A stretch of DNA of 64,000 nt from Undibacterium sp. (GTDB lineage Bacteria > Pseudomonadota > Gammaproteobacteria > Burkholderiales > Burkholderiaceae_D), in NCBI RefSeq assembly GCF_030651495.1, contig NZ_JAUSFI010000101.1:99433-163432 (forward strand). The letters are read 5' to 3'. The position numbers and the translations under genes are program-made. The notes beneath the pieces were generated by a model. That model made no database searches. It saw only the letters and a list, made by a program, of their open reading frames with translations, and had not been told where the DNA came from. Below, piece by piece: positions 45,102-53,631 of the stretch (its first letter is position 1; the number at the start of each line of letters is the position of its first letter).

Positions 45102-45773
45102 TTAGTTTTGATCCTGAACTAATAACTCAGTCAACAACACTGCTTGAATTTTTTCTGATTGCATATCCGTATTGAGCTGTTTTTTCAGTGCCAATTGAAC
45201 CGCCGCAAAACCATCCCTGGAACGCAGTTCTTCTGGGCTCATAGACTGAATAGCTCTTTTAAAAATCTCATTCACTTCGTTTTTGTTTTCATTGAGCCAG
45301 TCAGCATCATCCATATCTATCTGCACCGTGGCTTGCAATCTCGCCACTTGGCTATCAATAGTAATAATAATTTGGGGCAGCGCAACATAACTCAAGCCGG
45401 CAGTGTTTCGTGGCGCCCGGGTATAACTATAAATACCAAATGAAATGATGAGCATTCCCAAAATTACAATCAAACCGACATAGAGAGTGAACTTGTCTTG
45501 AGTTTTCATGACTTTCACCGACTTTTTTCTCATCTGCGCATGATGCGCATCGGATTTCTGGTCCCAGATTGGGTCCCTGCGAACCCGTGAAGAAGCATTT
45601 GATGCTTGCCCGTTCATTTCCGCCGACTTGCCTTGCGCTGTATATTCTGCGGCCATCTGAGATAAAGCATCGGCCCCGGCGATCTTAACGGTACCAGGTG
45701 AAGCGCTCGCCACGTCTTCAAAATCCAGCCTGGAGCTTAGTAAATTCGTTTTTGCTTTGTCATTTGACATGGG
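45102..45773 (-). CDS. FliL-like protein
   Basis: A 223-residue single-pass membrane protein: a polar N-terminal cytosolic part of about 85 residues, one membrane segment (YVGLIVILGMLIISFGIYSY, about 95-115) and a periplasmic FliL-like domain (LPQIIITIDSQVARLQATVQ ... MSPEELRSRDGFAAVQLALKK). FliL proteins support the flagellar stator. The long N-terminal part is unusual, as ordinary FliL has about 15-30 residues before the membrane segment. ATG 45773 is preferred over TTG 45791. No flagellar genes are adjacent. Confidence 0.72.
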   Translation of the reverse strand, partial: PMSNDKAKTNLLSSRLDFEDVASASPGTVKIAGADALSQMAAEYTAQGKSAEMNGQASNASSRVRRDPIWDQKSDAHHAQMRKKSVKVMKTQDKFTLYVGLIVILGMLIISFGIYSYTRAPRNTAGLSYVALPQIIITIDSQVARLQATVQIDMDDADWLNENKNEVNEIFKRAIQSMSPEELRSRDGFAAVQLALKKQLNTDMQSEKIQAVLLTELLVQDQN

Positions 45774-46130
45774 GTACGATCGCGGTAACAAGACATCGTC
45801 GAGAATGATGAAATTGACGTTCTCAAAAGCAACATTCTACTACTTTTTAACCTCTTAATTGAATCAGAACGCATTTTCATTCGAATTTTTTATGCGTATT
45901 TTTATTTATTGTTGGATTTACCAGCGCTCATTTCATGACCAATTTTTTCATTTTTATGAGGACTCATAAAAACGTTAACGGTTGTTTTGCATGGAAAACA
46001 AGGAATTAATCAGCTGAGGTGACCGGCCTGTGGCACTGCAAGACGAGGCTATATATAGGATTCGGTCTTTTAATGCCAATTTAACTTGAATGAATGGCTT
46101 ATCCCAGATGGCGAATTTTTGTGCCGTTTT
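45774..46130. other. Intergenic region without recognisable features
   Basis: About 360 bases. It must contain the promoter of the FliL-like gene and the 3' end of the acyltransferase transcript. No gene, hairpin with T-run or repeat was found. Confidence 0.4.
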
Positions 46131-46730
46131 TTATTTGGTCTGGATATTTTTTGAATCAAACTGCTTTGGGTTCTTACCTGATATTCCCGCATAAAATTGC
46201 TGAATCACTTGCATGTCTTGCGCAATATCTCCAGTCGGGTAAAACAATCCGCCAATGCCGCCTACTTTCCGTTTGAAATCCAGATAACCAAGCGCAATCG
46301 GCACTCCGGCGCCATGCGCAATATAGTAAAAACCTGTTTTCCAATGGGTGACTTTGTCACGCGTCCCTTCCGGCGGCACGATGACGGTCAGTTTTTTGTT
46401 GTCATTGAACGCATTCACGGTTCCCTGAACCAGGTTTTCGGCGCGCTCGCGGTTAACGGGGATGCCTCCCAGCCAGCGCATTACAGGTCCGATAACAGGA
46501 GGAAATAAACTTGCCTTACCCATCCAGACCACATTCAAGCGCAAGGCAAAACAAATCATCAAGGTGAAGGGGAAATCCCAGTTACTGGTATGAGGTGCTG
46601 CAATCAGCACATATTTAAGTTCAGCCGGAGCCTGCCCTTCGGCCTTCCATCCTGACAAGCGCAGTATGCCCAGAGAAATCCAGCGCATCAGCGAATTAAT
46701 AATGGGGGTGTCAAAAATCGTATAATGCAT
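46131..46730 (-). CDS. 1-acyl-sn-glycerol-3-phosphate acyltransferase family protein
   Basis: A 199-residue PlsC-like acyltransferase. Motif I differs slightly from HxxxxD: IAAPHTSNWDFPFTL (H...NWD), then GGIPVNR and VIVPPEGTRDKVTHWKTGFYYIA (the EGTR motif). It has one N-terminal hydrophobic stretch. Members with HTSNWD act in lysophospholipid or ornithine-lipid acylation. ATG 46730 is chosen over a TTG at 46751. Confidence 0.87.
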   Translation of the reverse strand: MHYTIFDTPIINSLMRWISLGILRLSGWKAEGQAPAELKYVLIAAPHTSNWDFPFTLMICFALRLNVVWMGKASLFPPVIGPVMRWLGGIPVNRERAENLVQGTVNAFNDNKKLTVIVPPEGTRDKVTHWKTGFYYIAHGAGVPIALGYLDFKRKVGGIGGLFYPTGDIAQDMQVIQQFYAGISGKNPKQFDSKNIQTK

Positions 46731-46854
46731 GCCGTAAGTATTTGATAACAAAAGAGAATTAAGAAATTTTAAATCTCACGCATTATAGAGATGTGTCATG
46801 CTTATGAGAAATAAATCTATTCCCTGATTCATCCCGATTGCTATTCAATCACAC

Positions 46855-47466
46855 TTATTTAGCGATCCATTTCAAAATATCGTCCCATTGCGCGATATCT
46901 TTCTCCACTTTTGACGGTGCCACATCCCATAGCGTCGCACCATGCGCAGCAAGTTGAATGTAATTCTGTGTATCACGCAAGTAGCCTAGCACCGGCAAAC
47001 CAAGTTGGTTAACGTAGTGCGCTAGCTGATCCGCCGCCCGGCTACGGACATTGAGGCGCATACCGAGCACGCCGAGTTCAAAATGTTCTTGGCTGTTGAG
47101 CAATTTTTTAAGAAACTCATCGGTCGCAAGAATATCAAAAATAGAGGCTTGCAAAGGCACAATCACTTTATCCGCCAGCTTTAGCACTGCATCGAGTTGA
47201 TTTCCCGCCAGTCCGGCAGGCGTATCAAGAACAATATGGGTCGTACCTTTAGGCGGCTTGGCAATAAGTCCGTCCTTCATTTCCCAGGCATTAATCACAG
47301 CCAGGTTTGCCGGACGCAAGGATAACCATGTGTGTGATGATTGCTGCACATCAATATCACCCAGCATGACATTCTGCCCTTGTGAGGCAAAATATCCCGC
47401 CAGATTAGTAGCAAAAGTGCTCTTGCCGACACCCCCTTTGGGGTTGGCGATCACGATCACAGGCAT
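46855..47466 (-). CDS. Orphan ParA family ATPase
   Basis: A 203-residue Walker-type ATPase with the deviant Walker A motif NPKGGVGKSTFATNLA at the start, a Walker A' region DIDVQQSS, and IVLDTPAGLAGN (Walker B-like). No ParB or centromere-like sites are seen next to it, so it is unlikely to partition the chromosome; related small ParA/MinD-like proteins place chemoreceptors or other cargo. A strong ribosome binding site (AGGAGA) stands before ATG 47466. It begins 29 bases after the pseudouridine synthase gene. Confidence 0.9.
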   Translation of the reverse strand: MPVIVIANPKGGVGKSTFATNLAGYFASQGQNVMLGDIDVQQSSHTWLSLRPANLAVINAWEMKDGLIAKPPKGTTHIVLDTPAGLAGNQLDAVLKLADKVIVPLQASIFDILATDEFLKKLLNSQEHFELGVLGMRLNVRSRAADQLAHYVNQLGLPVLGYLRDTQNYIQLAAHGATLWDVAPSKVEKDIAQWDDILKWIAK

Positions 47467-47495
47467 GTTTTCTCCTTCTAAAAGTAATGCAAAAA

Positions 47496-48218
47496 TTATT
47501 GATTGTCGGGTGCCAATAACGCAATTTGCTCCGGTGCCAGATAACACCATTCACCCTCTGCCAAACCAAGTGAATCCAATGTTAGTTGCCCTATTGCACT
47601 ACGATTCAGTGCCGCGCAATGGTTGCCGGCCGCGGCCAGCATACGCTTCACCTGATGGTACTTACCTTGCTCCAAAATGATTTCCAATTGATGCGTTCCC
47701 AACTGACGACAAATTTTGGCAGCAAGCAGCTCCGGTTCGTCATGCAATTGCACTCCGGATAATAATTGTTGAACTAACTCATCACTGACTGGCTCTGCCG
47801 TGGTAGCGACATACACTTTAGGGATATGTCTCTTAGGCGACGATTGCGCATGAATGAAGGGCCCATCATCCGACATCAGCAACATTCCTGTCGTGTCGTG
47901 ATCGAGTCGACCTACCGGTTGTACGTCACGCCAACTAAATTGCTCAGGTAATAATGTCAGAACACCAGGATGGTGGCTAGGTTTACGCGAACATTCGAAA
48001 TTCGCTGGCTTGTTTAAAGCGATATACAGATGTTCGTGATAAGTCCATTCTTCATCAAATATGGAAAATATCAGGCCATCTGTTTCGATTGTCGTTTTGT
48101 AACTCTGGATGACTTCGCCATTGACGCTCACTTCTCCATCATCTATCAACTCACGGCAATATTTGCGGGTACCAAAACCCTGCGTTTGCAGGATACGATC
48201 AAAGGATAATTTACTCAT
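47496..48218 (-). CDS. rsuA: 16S rRNA pseudouridine synthase (RsuA family)
   Basis: Makes pseudouridine in 16S rRNA (U516 in E. coli). It has an S4 domain (FDRILQTQGFGTRKYCRELI ... VSVNGEV), the catalytic Asp in VGRLDHDTTGMLLMSDDG and a KVYVATT stretch; the C-terminal GKYHQVKRMLAAAGNH motif is typical for the RsuA/RluB/E/F group. Length 240 fits RsuA best. It leads a small unit with the ParA gene. Confidence 0.9.
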   Translation of the reverse strand: MSKLSFDRILQTQGFGTRKYCRELIDDGEVSVNGEVIQSYKTTIETDGLIFSIFDEEWTYHEHLYIALNKPANFECSRKPSHHPGVLTLLPEQFSWRDVQPVGRLDHDTTGMLLMSDDGPFIHAQSSPKRHIPKVYVATTAEPVSDELVQQLLSGVQLHDEPELLAAKICRQLGTHQLEIILEQGKYHQVKRMLAAAGNHCAALNRSAIGQLTLDSLGLAEGEWCYLAPEQIALLAPDNQ

Positions 48219-48378
48219 GGCGGGACAGTAACAGAGGCTAAATGGCGTATTCTACATTTTTTTAAGTGTCTTTCGGCACGTATTAGAAAGCAGAGCACCG
48301 CCGGTTAACTCCTGGCCAACACTCCGCCAATTAAAAGACTGCTAGCGTCACGAATCTGGTGCCAATGAGTCGATAAAA

Positions 48379-48410
48379 AAACGGCCTTGTCGATGATGAC
48401 AAGGCCGTTT
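48379..48410 (-). terminator. Terminator of the aminotransferase gene
   Basis: AAACGGCCTTGTC (48379-48391) pairs with GACAAGGCCGTTT (48398-48410) around GATGAT, with a T-run on the minus strand. Confidence 0.9.
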
Positions 48411-48427
48411 CAAAAATACCCGGTAAA

Positions 48428-49621
48428 TTAGAGTCTGGCTTTAATCAAATTACCTAATTTTTCTATGCCTTCATTGATGCGTTCCGGCGACACCGTCACA
48501 AAGCTCAGTCGCAAGGTATTGGTTGCAGGGTTATTCGCATAAAAAGACTCGCCAGGCACAAAGGCAACGTTTTCGGCCAGCGCGGCATCAAGTAATTGTG
48601 TGCTACTGATATGCTCAGGCAAAGTAACCCAGATGAACATACCGCCTTCGGGGCGGGTCCATGTGACGGATGTAGGAAAATATTTCGTCATGGCAGCGAG
48701 CATCACGTCACATTGGCCTGAATAAAAGTGGCGGATGGTCGGAATGTGCTGGCTCAGAAAGCCGTCTTTAATCACTTCATAGACCGCCATTTGCGTCAGT
48801 GTAGAGGTATGCAAATCCGCCGCCTGTTTGGCTTGTTCGAGTTTGCGTATCAACGGGATAGGCGCAACGATGTAACCGAGACGAATACCAGGTGTCAGCA
48901 CTTTAGAGAAAGAACCCATATAAATCACACCGCCGGGATTCATATTGAGTAACTTAGGCAAAGGTTCACCACGGTAGCAAAGATCACCGTAAGGATTATC
49001 TTCGACCAAGGGCACGCCAAGACGTGCGCAGATTTCGACCAATTCGTAGCGACGCTCCACCGACAAGGTGCGTCCGGTCGGATTCTGGAAGTTCGGCAAG
49101 GCATACAGCAAACGAGCGCCCGCACCGTTGGCCGCGACCGATGCCGGGATCAGGCCATGTTCATCCATATCGACCGATACAAACTTCGGCTGGTATACCG
49201 AAAAGGCCTGCAATGCCCCTAGGTAACTCGGTGTTTCCACCAGGACTTTACTCCCCTCATCAATCAGCACTTTCCCCAACAGATCCAGCGCTTGCTGCGA
49301 GCCTGATACCATCATGATCTGTTCAGGCAGGATCTTGCTTTCTGCTGTCGATAAAAAATCGGCGATCAACCCGCGCAAAGGCGCATAGCCATCGGTAGTG
49401 CCGTACTGCAATGCTGTCTTGCCATTGTCCAACAAAACTTTATCAAACGCTGCACGCATGCGCTCAACCGGAAAAGTTTCCGGAGAAGGCAAACCACCGG
49501 CAAAGGAAATCACTTCTGGACGCTGGGTAACTTTGAGAATCTCTCGAATCACAGAGCTTTGCAACTGCTCTGCGCGTACAGAAAATTTCCAATCTATCGG
49601 GGTAGGGTTTTCAAGTTTCAT
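48428..49621 (-). CDS. PLP-dependent aminotransferase (2-aminoadipate/LysN-like)
   Basis: A 397-residue fold-type I aminotransferase. The PLP lysine is in SFSKVLTPGIRLGYI; other family signs are ISFAGGLPSPETFP, MVSGSQQALDLLGKVL, ALPNFQNPTGRTLS and VEDNPYGDLCYRGE. This is the class of LysN/2-aminoadipate and multi-substrate aromatic or branched-chain aminotransferases without the N-terminal GntR domain. It is transcribed alone, with a terminator just after the stop. Confidence 0.92.
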   Translation of the reverse strand: MKLENPTPIDWKFSVRAEQLQSSVIREILKVTQRPEVISFAGGLPSPETFPVERMRAAFDKVLLDNGKTALQYGTTDGYAPLRGLIADFLSTAESKILPEQIMMVSGSQQALDLLGKVLIDEGSKVLVETPSYLGALQAFSVYQPKFVSVDMDEHGLIPASVAANGAGARLLYALPNFQNPTGRTLSVERRYELVEICARLGVPLVEDNPYGDLCYRGEPLPKLLNMNPGGVIYMGSFSKVLTPGIRLGYIVAPIPLIRKLEQAKQAADLHTSTLTQMAVYEVIKDGFLSQHIPTIRHFYSGQCDVMLAAMTKYFPTSVTWTRPEGGMFIWVTLPEHISSTQLLDAALAENVAFVPGESFYANNPATNTLRLSFVTVSPERINEGIEKLGNLIKARL

Positions 49622-49706
49622 GCTGGTCTCACTAGAAGTGTTCTAATCTTGTATCACAATAAAATGCACATTTTGCTCATACGCCGATGCGCGAATAAAC
49701 CAATAC

Positions 49707-50165
49707 TTATTCGATCTCAACGATCATTTCGATTTCTACGCAAGCACCCATAGGGATTTGTGCCACGCCAAATGCTGAACGGGCATGCTTGCCTTGTTCA
49801 CCAAAAATCTCGCCGATCAATTCTGAGGCGCCATTGGTAACCAGATGCTGCTCGGTAAAATCGCCGGTAGAATTGACCAGGCTCATTAATTTAACAATAC
49901 GTTTAACACGGTTCAAGTCGCCGCCGCAAGCCGCTTGCAAAGTGGCGATCAGATCAATCGCGACGGCGCGTGCTGCCAGCTTACCTTCTTCGGTAGTGAT
50001 ATTTTTACCCAGTTGACCGACCCAGACCTTGCCGTCTTTTTTGGCAATATGACCGGACAAAAATACCGTGTTGCCGGTTTGTGCATACATGACATACGCA
50101 GCGGCAGGTGTGGCGACGACAGGCAACTCAATCTTCAGCGCTGCGAGTTTTTCGTAGAAGGACAT
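49707..50165 (-). CDS. RidA family protein
   Basis: A 152-residue Rid-family protein that may remove reactive enamine/imine intermediates from PLP enzymes. Seen: the N-terminal FYEKLAALKIELP, VMYAQTGNTVFLSGHIAK, NRVKRIVKLMSLVNS, and the active-site Arg region HARSAFGVAQIPMGACVEIE. It is longer than RidA itself (about 128) and belongs to the related group often annotated as 'RidA family'. Its neighbour is an aminotransferase gene on the same strand, 85 bases after this stop. Confidence 0.92.
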   Translation of the reverse strand: MSFYEKLAALKIELPVVATPAAAYVMYAQTGNTVFLSGHIAKKDGKVWVGQLGKNITTEEGKLAARAVAIDLIATLQAACGGDLNRVKRIVKLMSLVNSTGDFTEQHLVTNGASELIGEIFGEQGKHARSAFGVAQIPMGACVEIEMIVEIE

Positions 50166-50363
50166 GATGTTTTTCCAAAAAGTCTGCCGCGAGTCTTGCT
50201 GGCGGCATGGTTGTTATTGATTATCTTAAGAAATGAGTGTCGTCGGCTTTTAAATCTGCAATCCGCGCAATACGCTATTGTACGACCCTGATGGGACGAT
50301 TAACACCCCCCATTCCACGCTATCGTCTTGATTTAATTCGGCAAATAGCGATTTTATTTGGAA

Positions 50364-51239
50364 TTACCGTTGAATCTTCATGCGTCGTCCCAGCGTCACT
50401 ACGGCGATGACTGCCAGCGCGAATCCCATATTATTAAAATTAAGCTGCTCGCCCAATATCAATGCGGCGCCAAGCAATGTCAAAAATGGTTGCAATAACT
50501 GAACCTGACCAACCCGCGCAATACCACCTATGGCCAAACCCTTGTACCAGAAAAAGAAGCCGATAAACATCGAAAACAATGACACATAGGCAAAGCCAAA
50601 CCAGGCACGCGGTGATGCGTGTATGCCATAACGCCAGCCCAGCCAAATCGTCAACGGCAACAACAGGGGCAGAGACAATATCAGCGCCCAAGAGATCACT
50701 TGCTGACCGCCCATGCTTTGCGATAAACGTCCTCCTTCTGCATAGCCCATCGCAGCGGCAATCACCGCAACAAACAAAGCTAAATCTGCCATCTGAAATG
50801 CGCCACCGCCTTGCTGCAATGCAAAGCCTATCACCAGAGCACTGCCGACGATGGCCATCAGCCAGAAACTCACGGAAGGCCTTTCCTTGAAGCGCAAGGC
50901 AGCAAACAACGCCGTTGCAAATGGCAAAATCCCCAGCACGATGGCACCATGAGAAGCCGGTACGTCGCGCATGGCAAGTGAAGAAAACACCGGAAACCCT
51001 ACCACCACGCCCATCGCAGTAATCAGCAAGGACTTGAGCTGTTTTGCATTTGGCTTCACCGCACCAATCCGCCACAATAACAAGGCAGCGATCAGCCCCG
51101 CGACCACGGCGCGACCGAGTGCAACGAACACCGGGTTCAACTCAGCTACCGCCATTCGGGTAAATGGCAAGGTTAAACTAAACATGGCGACACCAACTGC
51201 GCCCAAGACCATCCCCTTGGATTCATTATTCATTTTCAT
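50364..51239 (-). CDS. DMT family transporter (EamA)
   Basis: A 291-residue inner-membrane exporter with ten membrane segments in two EamA repeats. The first repeat begins GAVGVAMFSLTLPFTRMAV, the second includes ALILSLPLLLPLTIWLGWRYG and IARVGQVQLLQPFLTLLGAALILGE, where the typical LQPxLT motif is clear. Substrate unknown (amino acids or metabolites). The RidA gene follows on the same strand. Confidence 0.93.
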   Translation of the reverse strand: MKMNNESKGMVLGAVGVAMFSLTLPFTRMAVAELNPVFVALGRAVVAGLIAALLLWRIGAVKPNAKQLKSLLITAMGVVVGFPVFSSLAMRDVPASHGAIVLGILPFATALFAALRFKERPSVSFWLMAIVGSALVIGFALQQGGGAFQMADLALFVAVIAAAMGYAEGGRLSQSMGGQQVISWALILSLPLLLPLTIWLGWRYGIHASPRAWFGFAYVSLFSMFIGFFFWYKGLAIGGIARVGQVQLLQPFLTLLGAALILGEQLNFNNMGFALAVIAVVTLGRRMKIQR

Positions 51240-51386
51240 TTTTCTTTATTATTGAAACATCCAGGCAGCGGTACATGCCAATGAAAAACCCATGTCAAAG
51301 TTAAAGCGTCACAAGCGGCGCCCTACCCTCTTTCAAAACATCAAAAACCGCATCATGATTCTTATTTTTTCAATTGATTGGTTTAT

Positions 51387-51683
51387 TCAGGCTGTCACCA
51401 CATCACGATCCAGACGCCCTGGCAACTTGTTTTCTTCCTCATCGGCACAAGACAAGAAGGCGATGTGACTAAAAGTTTTTTCTGTTTCTATAACAATATG
51501 ACGCGCTGCCGGCAATACCACGTTCTCACCAGCTCCCAGCCAGTAATCAAACCCATCCCCTTCTATTGTCAACCACACCAAACCCACTTCAATGCGGAGC
51601 GTGAAGGCAGCCTCAACAGTCATCGACACCAATTGTCCGGGCGACAAAGTCATTGACTGGGTTACATCGATTTTTATCCTCAT
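51387..51683 (-). CDS. DUF2917 protein
   Basis: A 98-residue protein of the DUF2917 family: LSPGQLVSMTVEAAFTLRIEVGLVWLTIEGDGFDYWLGAGENVVLP. These short beta-rich proteins are common in betaproteobacteria beside MocR-type regulators; the function is not known. It is divergent from the MocR gene and may be its target. Confidence 0.85.
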   Translation of the reverse strand: MRIKIDVTQSMTLSPGQLVSMTVEAAFTLRIEVGLVWLTIEGDGFDYWLGAGENVVLPAARHIVIETEKTFSHIAFLSCADEEENKLPGRLDRDVVTA

Positions 51684-51748
51684 TGCATCTCCGTATTTTT
51701 TATTGGTTTAGTTGTTTACACATGCTATCCTAGCCGCAAAAACCAATA

Positions 51749-51806
51749 CAGTACCAGTACAATAAAATAGATAATTAACACACTGTTATGGTATATTTTC
51801 CAGTAC
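51749..51806. promoter_or_regulatory. Candidate operator: three CAGTAC repeats
   Basis: CAGTACCAGTAC at 51749-51760 and a third CAGTAC at 51801-51806, between the divergent DUF2917 and MocR-type genes. Repeated sites of this sort in the shared promoter region fit binding by the MocR-type regulator, but this was not shown and is inferred only from place and repetition. Confidence 0.4.
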
Positions 51807-51837
51807 ACTTTTTGAAGCACATTTTTGGAACACACAC

Positions 51838-53259
51838 ATGCGCAGCACTACCCTCATCATTTCCCGCGAATCTGGTGGCTCGCTGGTTGAACAAATCGTC
51901 CGCTCGGTCGCCAGCCGGATAGACGACAAACTGTTGCGTACCGGTGCGCGCATGCCGTCGATACGGCAGTTTGCCGATGAGCAGCAGGTATCGCGGTTTA
52001 CCGTAGTCGAAGCGTATGACAGACTGGTGGCGAACGGCTATCTGGAATCACGCCGAGGTTCGGGTTTTTTTGTGCGTGAACGCGCATCAATGATCGGAAG
52101 TAACAGCCCGACGACCAAAGTGCGGCCAACATCCCAGCAACTAGATGTGGTGTGGTTGGTGCGCAATATGTTCCGCCAGTTGCCACCGCAAAAAATGCCG
52201 GGCTCAGGGGTCTTGCCACACGATTGGCTAGATGGAGAGCTGGTGGCAAATGGATTGCGCGCGATCAGCCGGCTGAATCAAAATTTACTGCTACATTACG
52301 GCACACCGCAAGGCTTTCTCCCACTGCGCCAGCAACTTCAACTCAAACTGGCCGAGCTGGAGATTGCCGCTGCACCCGAACAAATGGTGACAACCAGCGG
52401 CGTTACCCAAGCACTCGATCTGGTGGCGCGCGAATTCACCCAACCCGGCGACACCATCTTTGTCGATGACCCAGCCTGGTTCTTAATGTTCGGCTCATTT
52501 GCGATCCTCGGTGCCAAAGTAATCGGCATACCACGCCTGCATGATGGCCCTGATGTGGCTAAGCTGGCCGAGCTGGCCGCGCTGCACAAGCCCAAGCTCT
52601 ACATCATCAACTCGGTCCTGCACAACCCCACTTCTACCTCGCTGTCGGCGGCCAAGGCGTTCCAGGTATTAAAAACCGCCGAAGAACACAATTTCATGAT
52701 CGTGGAAGACGATATCTACTGCGACATGCACCCTGGCACCGCGGTCCAGCCTGCCACCAGGCTGGCAGCACTCGATCAGCTCAATAGGGTAATTTATCTG
52801 GGTGGATTCTCTAAAACCTTGGCGGCAAATCTGCGTGTAGGGTTTATCGCAACCTCCCATGAGCTGGCGGTACGGCTATCTGACCGCAAAATGTTGTCCA
52901 CCCTAACCACCACCGAGATCGGCGAGCGCGTAGTGTATAAAATTCTGTCAGAAGGCCATTACCGCAAACATGTCGACCGCATTCGCGTCAAGCTCGATTC
53001 AGTGCGCGACAGTGTCACCAAGCGGATAGAAAATCTGGGGATGAAAGTTGAATACCGCACTCCCGCAGGCATGTTCCTCTGGATAGAAACCGGCTGCGAC
53101 ACCATCGCCCTGACTGAAAAAGCAGTAGAGCAAGGGATACTGCTGGCCCCGGGCAGCCTGTTCTCGCCAAATCAACTGCCCTCAACCAGAATGCGCATCA
53201 ACATCGCCGCCATGTCAGACCCTGGCGTGTGGGAGTTTTTGGAAAAAGAAATCAAATAG
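51838..53259 (+). CDS. MocR-type transcriptional regulator with aminotransferase domain
   Basis: A 473-residue fusion of an N-terminal GntR winged helix (about 10-80, ARMPSIRQFADEQQVSRFTVVEAYDRLVANGYLESRRGSGFFV) and a C-terminal fold-type I aminotransferase-like domain with the PLP lysine in GGFSKTLAANLRVGF. MocR proteins usually use PLP or an amino-acid adduct as effector. The divergent DUF2917 gene, and perhaps the DMT exporter after it, are likely targets. Confidence 0.93.
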   Translation: MRSTTLIISRESGGSLVEQIVRSVASRIDDKLLRTGARMPSIRQFADEQQVSRFTVVEAYDRLVANGYLESRRGSGFFVRERASMIGSNSPTTKVRPTSQQLDVVWLVRNMFRQLPPQKMPGSGVLPHDWLDGELVANGLRAISRLNQNLLLHYGTPQGFLPLRQQLQLKLAELEIAAAPEQMVTTSGVTQALDLVAREFTQPGDTIFVDDPAWFLMFGSFAILGAKVIGIPRLHDGPDVAKLAELAALHKPKLYIINSVLHNPTSTSLSAAKAFQVLKTAEEHNFMIVEDDIYCDMHPGTAVQPATRLAALDQLNRVIYLGGFSKTLAANLRVGFIATSHELAVRLSDRKMLSTLTTTEIGERVVYKILSEGHYRKHVDRIRVKLDSVRDSVTKRIENLGMKVEYRTPAGMFLWIETGCDTIALTEKAVEQGILLAPGSLFSPNQLPSTRMRINIAAMSDPGVWEFLEKEIK

Positions 53260-53568
53260 GCGGGCATTACTGACGAAACGCTCGCCTTGATCACAGAATA
53301 TTGATCACAAAATATTGATCGATAAAAATTCAACCATGGCCATGCCGGACACGCAATGTCCATGCGGGTTTGCGGGCACATGCTGCCAGAAGGCGCATAA
53401 ACAGTGCGCGCTGGCAGGGATGCTCGAAAAAAATCGCTTCTGAATCCAGGCGTTGGCGGCAAATAAAGACTGATAAAGCGAGGGAAAAAATAGAAAGAGG
53501 GGAGTGGCACAGTCAATGCCAGCGGCAGGGAATTTTCTGCTTGCGGTCAAGGTTTGCGCAATAAAAAA
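53260..53568. other. Intergenic region with dispersed repeat
   Basis: No gene is seen. It contains an ATTGATCACAA/AATATTGATC short direct repeat near 53288-53320 and repeat copy B (listed separately). Confidence 0.4.
53359..53414. repeat. 56-bp dispersed repeat, copy B (REP-like)
   Basis: It has the same length as copy A at 18388-18443, with identical first 21 and last 20 bases and a different 15-base middle. Located between the convergent MocR-type and metalloprotease genes. Confidence 0.8.
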
Positions 53569-53607
53569 CTGCCTGCAAGACCCACCATAACGGCATCTTG
53601 CAGGCAG
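53569..53607 (-). terminator. Terminator of the metalloprotease gene
   Basis: CTGCCTGCAAGA (53569-53580) pairs with TCTTGCAGGCAG (53596-53607); on the minus strand TTTTTTATT follows. Confidence 0.9.
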
Positions 53608-53631
53608 AAAATACTACAGTCTGGAGATTAT

